Source: Eucalyptus grandis
Taxonomy: Eukaryota > Streptophyta > Magnoliopsida > Myrtales > Myrtaceae
Direction: 5' to 3'
Length of the DNA: 64,000 bases
NCBI RefSeq assembly: GCF_016545825.1
Contig: NC_052614.1
Location: forward strand, 186,001 to 250,000
Positions 49,737 to 60,401 of the stretch are shown here, in pieces. The notes beneath the pieces are model-generated. The model saw only the letters and a list, made by a program, of their open reading frames with translations. It was not told the origin of the DNA and ran no database searches. The translations under genes were made by a program, and so were the position numbers. Every line of letters starts with the position of its first letter. The stretch's first letter is position 1.

Positions 49737-50835
49737 GTCACCTCCGCTTGGGACACTATTCGGCCAAGAGGCGGATCCGTGCCTTGGGCATCCTTTATAT
49801 GGAATCGTGCATTGATCCCTCGATTCCAATTCCATCAGTGGCTGATTATCAGGAATAGATTGTCCACCCAGATCTTGCTCTAACCTATGGCTAAATATCA
49901 AATGTTAGCTGTGTTTTCTGTGAATGTCGACCTGATTCTATGGATCACCTCTTCTTTGGGTGTCGCACCACGAGTGCTATTGCTATCTTTTGGGCTACAA
50001 GATGCAACCTAGCCCGGCGTAACAATTCATGGTCGGAAAACCTTCAATGGGCCATCAACTACCTATCAAGAGATTCCTTCCACCAATCTCTTGCTCCGTT
50101 CACATTTGGAGCATTATGCAATATTATATGGAAGAAAATGAATAACATCATCTTCCGTGATCGCAAACCTTCTTTGCCGACTCTGAAGAAGTGCCTAGAC
50201 AAGGTCGCTAGGAACAAAGCTATGACTTTCCAATAGGTCCTAGATATCCCCTTCAATAGGAGGATGCAACAATGCTGAAATCTTAGTCCTTCTAATTTTT
50301 TAGCTTGAGCTGTGCTTTCGCCTTAGTGTTCTCCTCTTTGGCTAAGGTGACAGGCCTTCCTTAGAGCTTGCTTGAGGGTTGCCAGTGTCTTGGGTTCCGG
50401 GTAGGTGCACTCAGCAAAGTTGGGGGCTGGATCCAACTTCCTGTTACTGTTGCGGTTTGGAGGATTCGGTGACGTTAGGGGCTAGATCCAATTTTTCGGA
50501 GGTTGCCGTTGCTTTGCTAATGATGCCACTGAGAGGGCTACCGCTATTTTACTGGCTGACCTCCCTTTCCTCGTTCCTTTCCTAGTTGTTGCCGTTGTTT
50601 GGCTGCTTGTTAACGCTATTTTGGCTATTTGGCTGCTTGTTAACGCTATTTTGGCTGTTTGGTTGCCGTTGTTTGGCTGTTTTTTGTTTCCCTTTTTCTT
50701 AACATCCTTCCACTCATTTTGACATGTCCATCATTATGAGTGTAAGTTTTTGGTGCCAAGAACCCCCTACTATATAGTTTGTGGTTAAAAGTCAATATAT
50801 TACTTACCTTACCAAAAATAAAAATAAAAATAAAA
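49737..50835 (+). mobile_element. 5'-truncated L1-type LINE
   Basis: The coding part is the C-terminal zf-RVT region of a plant L1 reverse transcriptase. It starts SAWDTIRPRGGSVPW...FIWNRALIPRFQFHQWL, then a stop (TAA in GGCTAAATA), then CVFCECRPDSMDHLFFGC with the Cys/His pattern, ending at TAG near 50,236. A long 3' UTR ends ATTACTTACCTTACC plus an A-rich tail. Flanking 16-bp copies (ACAATATAAATATATA at 49,721 and ACAATATGGATATATA at 50,836) differ at two bases, giving the target duplication and both ends. Confidence 0.88.
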
Positions 50836-50851
50836 ACAATATGGATATATA

Positions 50852-53563
50852 TGTTGGTCGGGTAGTGATAGTGAAAAATTTATTGCCATAGAAATTGTCA
50901 ATAGGTATCGATATTCTCCGGATTATGTATTGGATAATTAATAAAGTTAAAATTCACCGAGTTGTGATTTTCCTAGTATTTGATAACTTTTGCTAATAAT
51001 TTTAATATGCTCAAAATATTTTTCTAACTTATCGGTATTTAGAATGGATACCAATTCCATTTTTACTTATGGAAATGTGAAAAAGAAAATCATCACAAAA
51101 GTATTAAGTATTTTAACCCTCTCACCCAATAAGCCAATTGTCACTCTTTTACATGAACACCTCTTGTTCATTTTACACCCCAAGTTTTAATCCTAATTTT
51201 ATCATGCATGACTTCACTCTTTTTAACTCTTACCCATTAATGCAGCTTGATCTTCATTCATGCGCCTACTTGGCTAACCCATCTAGTAAAAGAAACAAGT
51301 TACAAAACAAGGGAAGAGGACAGAAAAAAGATGGAAAATTAGGGAAGAAAACTACAAGGAAGTGACAACCAACAAAATAAAAGAAAGAGATGGAGAGAGA
51401 GAGAGAGGGAGGCCTTCCTCGAAATTTCCAAACAAAATTCTTGCACAAGTTATGACAAACTGAGGGTTGTCATGTGAAGGCCTCATCTACGAGTAAGCAA
51501 ATTTAAAAATATCTCCTTCTCGGTGGCTTGGATAAAGGAAATATTTGTTGAGTTGTCTTGACAATCAAGTTCTTGGACTTTGAATAAGTGAAAATGTTGG
51601 GAATTAATCTAGATTATCTACTTGGTATTCTTGAACTTGATTGGTTGATGTTTATTTATCTAATTTAAATTATGATATTAAGCATAATTGGACTTCAAGA
51701 ATGGCATGTTCAGTTATTGTGATTTTTTGACTTAAATTGGAAAATTTTTCTACATGGCTAGAATATGTTCAAATGATTTCCAAAAGGTTTAATTGCATCT
51801 TGGGTGAAAAAAATAAAATGGCCTAACTAGACTAAAAAGAGCATTTTCATAATTTCAATCGAATTTAGATATGTCCAAGATGTCGATGTTGACTGTCGAA
51901 GAGGTCAATGTCATCTGTCCAAGTCATCGACTATCACTTGACAATGATAATAAAAAATTGGTCATATTTTGTATGAACAACAGGGTAATTTCAATATTAA
52001 TGAAAATTGTAATAAGTTACTTGAATCATAAAAAGTTGATCTTCTAAGGAAAATTTATCCTAGTGATCCATTAATGTATAAAACTTCCTATTAGATGACG
52101 ATGGTATGGTCAAAAGAGGATGAAAGTACTTAAGTTGAAATGTACGAAAAAATTTGATTGCGAAAGGAAATGCAAAGAGATTAGTACGGGAGTATTTGCA
52201 ATGGTGGTTAACGAAATATACATGACATTTATGGTTTATAATGAACTATGTGCATATGATGTCATGTGATGAAAACATTTACAAGGGTAGAGTGAACTCC
52301 CTCGTTTGAATATGTGTATAAGACTCTAACAAAAGACACGTTTTACCGTCAAAAATGGGTCTCTACTAGATTAAGAGGAAATGAAGTCCAAAATGATATG
52401 ACTTGTGTAGCTTGTGATGTGTTATTATAGAATAGCCATCATCATGTAATTATACAATTATGTATATGTCCTTGTTGATATAGAGAACACCCGTGATGGA
52501 TGGACAAAACTAAAATGATGGTGACGATGTCGCAAAAATGTGTTTGGGATTCCCTCTCCCATGAGTTGTTGGTAACAATAACTCATGAGCTAAAATGCCT
52601 CATTAGTTGAGATGATGCCTACGTAGTGATGTGTAAGAATAGATACTCACATGTGTACATTAGTGCGCATCACAAGGTTTCTATGTTCATCTATGTGCAT
52701 TTAATTGTTTAACTGAATGTCAACTTCCACACATGGATAAATCGTGGATTGCATTATCTTAAATGAATTTAAATAATTTGTTTGGGAAGTGAATGTGATA
52801 CCCATTATTTTGAGGATGTTGATCTCCTTATTACTAAAGTGGGCAAGTAGTGAAGAAAATTTGACATGACCGGTTAATGCTAATAACAACTTTTGTGAAG
52901 ATGTGGATTTTTATACGTAATCATAAAAAATGAATTGGTGAACATGTTTGTTTGGTATTCGTTGAATTGTAGCGATTCCTCTAAATGATATGTGATTACT
53001 TGTCTTGAATTCACGTGGTTTTGTTCATACTAAGTGCAGTGAGATGATCTGAAATATTAGACTTAAAAGATTTCATTTACTTAGTTTAGGTTCACCCCAA
53101 ACTTTACAAAATGTTGAGTTCAGAGTTGAGGAATATTTAGTTTAGTGCTTCCGAAGACATCTTTGAGGACTGGATCAGGAGTGTGCAACGAAAATATGGG
53201 AGTATTTTCGGTACTAAGGGTTTTGTTTTGATATAATACTAAACAAAAATTTGTAGTAACTTTGAGGCTATATTATTTATTTCTTCGAAGTTCGAATTCT
53301 ATGGAAATTTCGGGCGTGACAAATTGAATCTAGTGTGGGTAAGCATGGATAGAGCGGCAGCATTTGGTCATCTCATCCTTGGAAATAGTATATGTGATTG
53401 TAGGGAATGACATGAAACCCCTTATCAAGCTTGAGAAACAGTTCAAATCAAGTAGTGCTTAATTATTTGAGTTCAAGAGGATCGATATGTTCAACGTAAT
53501 GAGTAAATAGAGAAATATATATGGCCCTTTATGTCACATTGTCCAACTATCTATTTCAATTTC
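50852..53563. other. Intergenic, AT-rich, nothing recognised
   Basis: 2.7 kb without a supported gene. A GA-rich run lies at 51,388-51,412. No clear terminal repeats were found. Confidence 0.5.
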
Positions 53564-53981
53564 GAGTTAATATCACGAAAATTCTCAAATTGATACATGC
53601 ATGACTAATTTATCCAAATTAATTTTTTTAGTATTAAAAAGCTCAAACTTGTACATTTGTGACAGGTTTATCTTAAACTAATTTTTTAACCGCTAAAAAC
53701 CTCAAATTGGTATATTTTTAACAAATTTACCCTCTATTAGTTTATATTAGATTTGATTAATATCACAAAATACCCGACAAATCAAGAGTAAGATCACAAA
53801 CTGGTATACTTGTCAACCTGTCGAACAAAATGAAATTTAGCAATTTAACAATAAAATTTAATGAAAACTAACATGAGGTAAATTGATCATAAATATATCA
53901 ATTTGATATTTTCTTATAATAAAAAAAATTAAAAAATTTATTACAAGTGTATCAATTTAAAGCTTTTCATCATATTAACCT
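53564..53981. mobile_element. Mutator-like MITE, copy 2 (diverged)
   Basis: It carries the same phrases as the other two copies (TTGTACATTTGTGACA, GGTAAATTGATCATAA, ATATTAACC) in the same order, with many substitutions. The likely 9-bp flanks are TTCAATTTC and TTTAATTTT (7 of 9 match). It is the oldest of the three copies judging by divergence. Confidence 0.75.
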
Positions 53982-54420
53982 TTTAATTTTGGCTGGTTAG
54001 TCAGCACATCACTTGAATAAATCAAATGGCGTGCCGTGACGACTCCCACGAAGGCCAAGTCCCATTCCACTCTCCCCAACAGATGGTGGTGGCACACCAT
54101 CCTCGATGTTCAGTCTGCATTTGCACGGCCATTTCAAGAATGCTGAGTCATCTTGTTCTTTCTTCCACGTTCATCGGCCTGCTCTTATACGGTTTGGTTA
54201 GGACGGCATCATCAAAGCTGCGATCTGAGACAAAAGTTAAGGGTTCCACGATGGTTTTCCAAATCGATCTTGGATCTGATGCAATGCCCATGTGATGTGC
54301 CAGAGAATCCAGACATTGCCAGTACTGCCAGCCCCCACCCATTTGCCATTGCTAGTCATTTTATTGGAACGTGTATTCAGATATGAAGTCTTTCCAAGGG
54401 ATGTTTCCATCATAATCTTA
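53982..54420. other. Intergenic, nothing recognised
   Basis: Short overlapping frames (54,026-54,386) on both strands, no family motif. Confidence 0.45.
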
Positions 54421-55137
54421 GGGCGCGTTTGGTAACGATTCTGTTCCCGGGAGCTGATTCTAACTAGAAATGATTATTTTTTATTCTGTTCCCGGGAATT
54501 GATTCTGAGTAAAAAAGCGCGTTTGGTAACTGTCCAAAATTTTTGATTCTGGAATAGAATTGCGTTTGATACCGTGTTAATTAATTCTGTTCCAAATTAA
54601 TTTCTTTTGATTTTTAAATAATTTTTTTACTTTTTCTTCTTTTTTTTTTCCCTTTTTCCCTATTCTTCTTTTCGTCTTCTTCATCGGCCCGCGACACTCA
54701 CCGGAGCATCGCCAGCCCTCGGCGAGTCGGCCTTCGTCGGCCGAGCCTCGCTAGCGCTAGGCGAGGCTTGCCCGGCCTCGCCGAGGCCCGGCACCACCGG
54801 CGAGGCCGGGACGAGCCTCGCCGGTGGCTGGGCTTGCCTTCGGCGAGCTCGACGGACCTCGCCGGGGCCTGGCGAGCCTCCGGCGACCGGCGGTGGACGG
54901 CGGCGGCGGGCGACGACGAGCGGCAACCGGGATGACGAAAGGGAATGGTGAGGGTTTTACCATTTTGATTCTTTTTCGATTCTCGGACGAGAGAATCAAA
55001 TTTTTTTTTATTCTCAAATCTTGTCCAAAATTGTTCCCGGGAACAAAAATTTTACCAAACGCGATTCTTGTTCCAAACTAATTTTGAGAACAAAAAATCA
55101 GAATCTGGCACTGTTTGGCACGTTGCCAAACAGGCCC
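54421..55137. mobile_element. PIF/Harbinger-like (Tourist-type) element with GC-rich core
   Basis: The left end reads GGGCGCGTTTGGTAACG and the inverted right end GGGCCTGTTTGGCAACG. Both sides are flanked by TTA (54,418-54,420 and 55,138-55,140). Sub-terminal repeats of GATTCTGTTCCCGGGA and GCGTTTGGTAAC lie on the left arm. The core (54,680-54,930) is a GC-rich run of GCGAGGCTCGCC-type palindromes. There is no transposase; 717 bp. Confidence 0.87.
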
Positions 55138-55173
55138 TTACTGTCACATCTCTCAAGGATCACTTAATAAATA

Positions 55174-55684
55174 GGGTTAATACCCTAAAAAACCCCAAAC
55201 TGGTACACCTGTGACAAATTTACCCCAAACTATTTTTTTAACCATGAAAAACCCCAAACTGGTACACTTGTGACAAATTTACCCCGACTGGCCATAAAAA
55301 ACCATAAATTAATGCATTTACGACAAATTTACCCTAAACTAATTTATTCGACCGCAAAAAACCCCAAACTGATAAATTTGTGACAAATATACCCTCCGCT
55401 AAATTAGATTAATATCACAAAAAAAATCAAAAAAATTGTAAACTGTGACAAACGATACGTAAAATCATAAATTGATATACTAGTCAATTGTCACGTGTTA
55501 TTTAACTTAATAATTTGAAAATAAAATTTAATGAAAACTAACATAAGGTAAATTTGTCATAGGTATACTAGTTTGGGGTAAATTTGTCAAAGATATACCA
55601 ATTTTGGGTTTTTGGTGGTCAAAAAAATAGTTTGGGGCAAATTTGTCACAAGTATACCGGTTTGGGGTTTTAAGGGTATTAACC
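55174..55684. mobile_element. Mutator-like MITE, copy 3
   Basis: It is 511 bp with GGGTTAATACCC / GGTATTAACC ends, flanked by a perfect 9-bp duplication TAATAAATA (55,165-55,173 and 55,685-55,693). It is closely similar to copy 1 in intron 11 of the Ca2+-ATPase. Confidence 0.9.
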
Positions 55685-55693
55685 TAATAAATA

Positions 55694-56781
55694 ACCATTT
55701 GAAAAGATTGTGCCGTTTTCAGTACATCAACTGGTTTCGCGTTGTGAGATCGCTGCTTCGAAAGTTAAATAATTCTAAAAATCAAATAAGTATCTTGAAA
55801 TCGCTCGTAACATAATCCTTAGTTTATTTAAGGAGCAATAGCAAATTTTCCATCCCCCAACTGGACGAGAGCTAAAGTGTTGCATACTTTTAAAAGGATT
55901 AGGATTCTTCCTTTGAATATATTCTCACCATCAATTTATACTGCTTAAATGGATGACACGTGAATATCAATAGTTAAGATACGTTCTTTCTTTTTCTTTT
56001 TTATTTTCATAGTTTCTTTTTGTTTTCTTTTTCTCCCTTCCCCAAACAACCACTTATCACCTCACATCGACCCTTGCCACTATGGCTTGTCGCTCAATTT
56101 ACTCCATGTCTAGCTACCACAGCCACCATCACCACCTTCCTCTCTCTTTTTCTCAAGATCGGGGGAAGTGGCTCTTAACCATCATTGGTATGTATTGCTG
56201 GTACAATGTTTGATTTCAATTGTCGAGTTCTCATCTAGAGTGAGAAGACATGAATACAATTCATGATGAAATTGTGTTTGAATAATGTGAGTTAATCTTA
56301 ACATTCCTTCTCACATGTAAACACAAATAAAATTGCATGAAGAACATGAATACAGCTGAAGAATTGGAAAAATAAGTAAGAATAGGAAAATCATGTGTGA
56401 AAGGTTATTAAACGGGGCACAAAGAAATGAAAGGGCCATGTCACATGCAAAAATTTAATTTGTATGAATATTAAGTCATTACGGTGAGTATGTATATGAA
56501 AGGGTATGAGATCACTTCGTATTCGAGAAATCATTCAGGTTGTCATTTCATGAAGTGATATTTATAAAACTGTCGAAAAAGAAAAGGAAGCTTCTTTTAT
56601 TGTTTGACAGCTATTTTTTTTCTTCCTTTTTTTTTTTCGTCGAACCTTTTTTTTTTAATTTGAGTGGATGCTATCTTTTAATTTTAAAAGACGAACGTAG
56701 AAAATGTGAGAGAAAAATAAAGGTTTTGATTATTTGGGAAATGAAATAAAATGGAGGGAGCTTTTGTTTTTTGTTAGAAAA
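55694..56781. other. Intergenic, nothing recognised
   Basis: AT-rich DNA with poly-T and poly-A runs around 56,615-56,660. No gene seen. Confidence 0.5.
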
Positions 56782-58153
56782 TGGAGGTAGATGTGGCAAA
56801 ATGGGTCATATTTTTAGACCCATATTTTTCACTTATGGGTCATATATGGGTCATAAAGAAGTAATGGCCCAGCTAAAATGGGGCAAAGTGTTTTAACTTC
56901 AACTCTATATTGGTCGAAAATGGCAAACATGTTTTGACTTATTTTCAACCCATTTTCAAAACCTAAAAAATAAAAACATATCAGTGACGTTCGACAGACA
57001 GCTGCGCTTCGGCTTTGTCAGTGACAGTGACCCATTTTCGACCCACCTCCGCCGCTCGCCTCCACCACTCGCCGCCGTGGCTCGCCTCGACGGATCTCAG
57101 GCGAGCCGCGAGCTCGCCGGCCGCGACTGAGCTCGGGCTCGCCTGGATCAAGCGAGCCGCGACGGAGCTCAGGCTTGCCTGGATCGAGCGAGCCGCGAGC
57201 TCGCCAACCATGGGCGAGCTCGGGCTCGCCTGGATCTGGCAAGCCGCGAGCTCGCCGGCCGCGACGGAGCTCCGGCTCGCCTGGATCGAGCGAGCCGCGA
57301 GCTTGCCGGCCATGGCCGAGCTCGGGGTCGCCTGGATCTGGCGAGCCGCAAGCTCGCCGGCCGCTACGGAGCTCGGGCTCGCCTGGATCAGCCGAGCCCC
57401 GAGCTCATCGACCGCGACGGAGCTCGGCAGCTCGGGCTCGCCCGGACGGGCGGAGCCTTGATCTCGTTGGATTGCGGCTTGGCCGGTCACTGTCAATGGA
57501 GTAACAATGGAGAAGAAGGAGAAGGAAAAAGAAAGAAAAGAGAAAAGAAGAAAATAAAATAAAATAAATAATAATAATAATAATTTCAAAAAAATTAAAA
57601 TAATAAAAAAGTTGATTTTTTTAATGATATTTGGTAGATAAATATCCATACTGGAGAAGTACTTTTAGACAAGCTTGATGCTGTTTAGATTGATAAATAG
57701 AAATTCAAAACATCATAATGTAATATTTAACTTGGTGAACTAAAATCAATGAATCAACCAAAATTAAAAACAATTACAATTAAGAAGCTATGCCTTCTTG
57801 CATTCAAGAAGATTTGTCTTAAACAAATATTATTTTCATGTCAATTATTAGCTCATCAAACTTTTTCTTACTAAGAGTTCTTCAAAAGTATTTTAATTTA
57901 AAGGTTTTTCACATTTTTTATTTTATTTACTTTTTAAATTTGGTGTGAAGTTTTTATTTAAGTAACTAAATTAAGTTAAATATAAATGTTTTTCGATAAT
58001 ATGGGTCGAATCGGGTATGGGTCGGGTCGAGTATGAGTCATATAATTTACACTACAAAAATATAAGTTAAAACGGGTTAAATGGATCAAATATGGATCGA
58101 CCCATTTTCGACTCGACTCATACCCGACCTGACCCACTCATTTACCACCTCTA
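56782..58153. mobile_element. hAT-like element with GC-rich minisatellite core
   Basis: The left end reads TGGAGGTAGATGTGGCAAA with ATGGGTC, and the inverted right end TAGAGGTGGTAAATGAGTGGGTC. Candidate 8-bp flanks TTAGAAAA and TTGGAAAG match at six of eight. Copies of GGGTCATATATGGGTC-type sequence lie near both ends. The core is the minisatellite listed separately. There is no transposase; 1,372 bp. Confidence 0.68.
57100..57450. repeat. GC-rich minisatellite, ~60-bp period
   Basis: About six units carry GAGCTCGGGCTCGCCTGGAT and GCGAGCCGCGAGCTCGCC. Because the period is near a multiple of three and the composition is extreme, both strands stay open (148 codons on +, 222 on -). The peptides are pure repeats, so I do not call a gene. 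Confidence 0.88.
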
Positions 58154-58161
58154 TTGGAAAG

Positions 58162-59440
58162 TGATGAAACACTCTCGTGCTTACATCTTGCAAATTTGCA
58201 AGTGATATAGAGTGAAATTAATGTGTTTGTTTGGCCTTCATGATGTCCTGATATTTATACCGCATTTGTTTCGCAAAAAATAGATAATTTTAAAAAATAA
58301 AAATAATTATTCGTATCACTTACAAACTTAAATAAACAAAAAAATCTTATCGTTCACGAAAATATTTAGACATAAATTGTTATCAATAATAAAAATAATT
58401 TTTATTGACTAATTATTTCAAACAACATAAATAATCATTTTAAAGAATTTTTTTTCAAATTATATATTTTTCATGAAAAAAATGGAATCTTGTTGAAAAG
58501 TCATGAAACAAATTTCTTATAGATAAAATAGAATTTTGCAGCTTTTTTTATCTCATCGTCCATCCCCTTATCCAAAGCCTAAAGCGTTATCCCTTCTGCT
58601 TTTTTTTTGTTTTTTTTTGGTCGGACTCCCTTCTGCTTTACTTTTGTTTACTTTTCCTTTTCGAGAATCAAATTACGATGCTTTTTACTATGGGCACGTG
58701 TCACTTTTCCCGCAAAAAAAGCATTTTTTTAACCTTTTGTGTCACCGACGATATCTTTTTAACCTTTTGTGTCACCGACGATATCTCTTTTTTTCTTTTC
58801 TTTTCTTTTCTCTTTTCTTTTTTTCTGTCGGACTTTTTTTTTTGGTTATTTTTCACCTGAACACATCTTTTCAAGTTAAGAAGGTTTATGTGCTAAACAA
58901 GTTAATAATATGAGAAATTTCAAAAAAGTATTTATGAGAACGGTGATTTCTATAATATCACCGATTCACTGTCATAGGTAAAAAAATTTCGGTCGAAACT
59001 GTCGTAGGTAAGTTATTATCATTTTCCTCAAGTTATTTTATCTTTTAAATTCTTCTTACCGTTATAAATTCACCGTAGTTTCGACTAAATGGGAAATGGC
59101 CGATTCCAGCATGTCATGCCATGCCCACTAAAAATTATTTGAATTAATATATTGGTAATAGACTTTTCTTATGTACACAACTAGAAAACTATCATACGGA
59201 TATATTAGAAACTAATTGGGTTACTAGTAATGAATGAATATCAGTATGGATCCTAATAGATGCAATATTATAAAAAGCTTACTAGTCACATGAATTAATT
59301 ATTTTTCATCTAAAATTTTTATTCTGATACAACAAAATTACACATGATCAATGGATACACAGGATCTAACTTCAGTCCTATGTGTCTTTGCTCAGTTTCA
59401 TCATGCCTAAAATGTTATTATATATTTTTCATAAAAAAGG
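58162..59440. other. Intergenic, nothing recognised
   Basis: AT-rich. It includes a perfect 30-bp tandem duplication (TTTTAACCTTTTGTGTCACC...) at about 58,730-58,790. No gene seen. Confidence 0.5.
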
Positions 59441-59458
59441 AATAATAATAAAAATGTC

Positions 59459-59689
59459 ACCCAACCATGGGCAGCGCAGTTAGTGTGAGTTCTCTCCTCA
59501 TAATAGAGATCGAGGGTTCGAACCTTCTTGTTGCTAAAGTGTCTCGAAGTTGGGGGTCTTGGGCTAGTCTCCCCCGAGGTTTATGTCTAAATAGCGGCTT
59601 TCGGCAAGGCCCTATGATGCTATCGGGAACTAGGGGGTCATGTGATCCCCAAAGGGTGATCTCCAGCGGTTCATCGGTTAACAAAAAAA
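59459..59689 (+). mobile_element. tRNA-derived SINE
   Basis: The 231-bp body has an A-box-like GGGCAGCGCAGTTAGTGTG and a B box GGTTCGAACCT about 40 bp on. These are the internal RNA polymerase III promoter of tRNA-derived SINEs. It ends in an A tail. A perfect 18-bp duplication AATAATAATAAAAATGTC flanks it (59,441-59,458 and 59,690-59,707), as expected of LINE-driven insertion. It sits in the left end of a MITE. Confidence 0.9.
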
Positions 59690-59699
59690 AATAATAATA

Positions 59700-60227
59700 A
59701 AAATGTCCATGAACTTTCATTTAATGTGCAATGTCATCATTGGACTTTTAATTTATTCAATGTGATTCATAAACTACTAGTAAATGTTCAATATAGTCCT
59801 TCATGTTATTATTTGATGATGTGGACCATTATAAGCTAAATTGGATGTTTAAAAATGATAAGTAAACATGCCCATCTTTGTATCCATCTACTGTAGAAAA
59901 GAAAAATAAAATTAGGGTGTTAGTATGTCAATCGTTATTTGATGATGTTGATTAGTTTATCCCAATTACATATGAATATCTTACATAGATAGTCCACATG
60001 TAATTTTTTTTTTTAAGTCCACCATTCAAACTTAATGGATAGGAAGTCATATTAGCAAATATCATTAATATGAATTAATGGAAAATGACAATATTAAACA
60101 TTTTAATATAATCTACATATTATGTTGAATATTTACCAATTATTTAATGACCACACTGAATAAATTTAAACTCCATGGATGACAATGTACATTTGACTAA
60201 AACTCATGAATCATTTATGTCATTTTC
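59700..60227. mobile_element. AT-rich long-TIR MITE, copy 2
   Basis: The left arm (AAAATGTCCATGAACTTTCA) and the inverted right arm (AAAATGACATAAATGATTCA) resemble those of the 48.7-49.2 kb copy. The SINE interrupts its left border. It is non-coding and followed by an (AAAT)n tract at 60,228-60,251. Confidence 0.7.
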
Positions 60228-60401
60228 TAAATAAATAAATAAATAAATAAATCATACGGCTAGTCACGGTTGGATGAGCAAGCTAGTCCTTAAAAAAGTG
60301 TTGCTTGCCTAGGTCCACATATTTTCCACTCTAGGTTAATGGGCTTGGGCAAGCCTAATGAGCTAGCCATGTAAGTTCGAATATGCTTCGTAACTCTTTA
60401 G

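Noticed and set aside
57015..57649. Long open frames on both strands (148 and 222 codons)
   Set aside because: Both run through the GC-rich minisatellite and encode only its translated repeat; no domain, no start context and no conservation argument.
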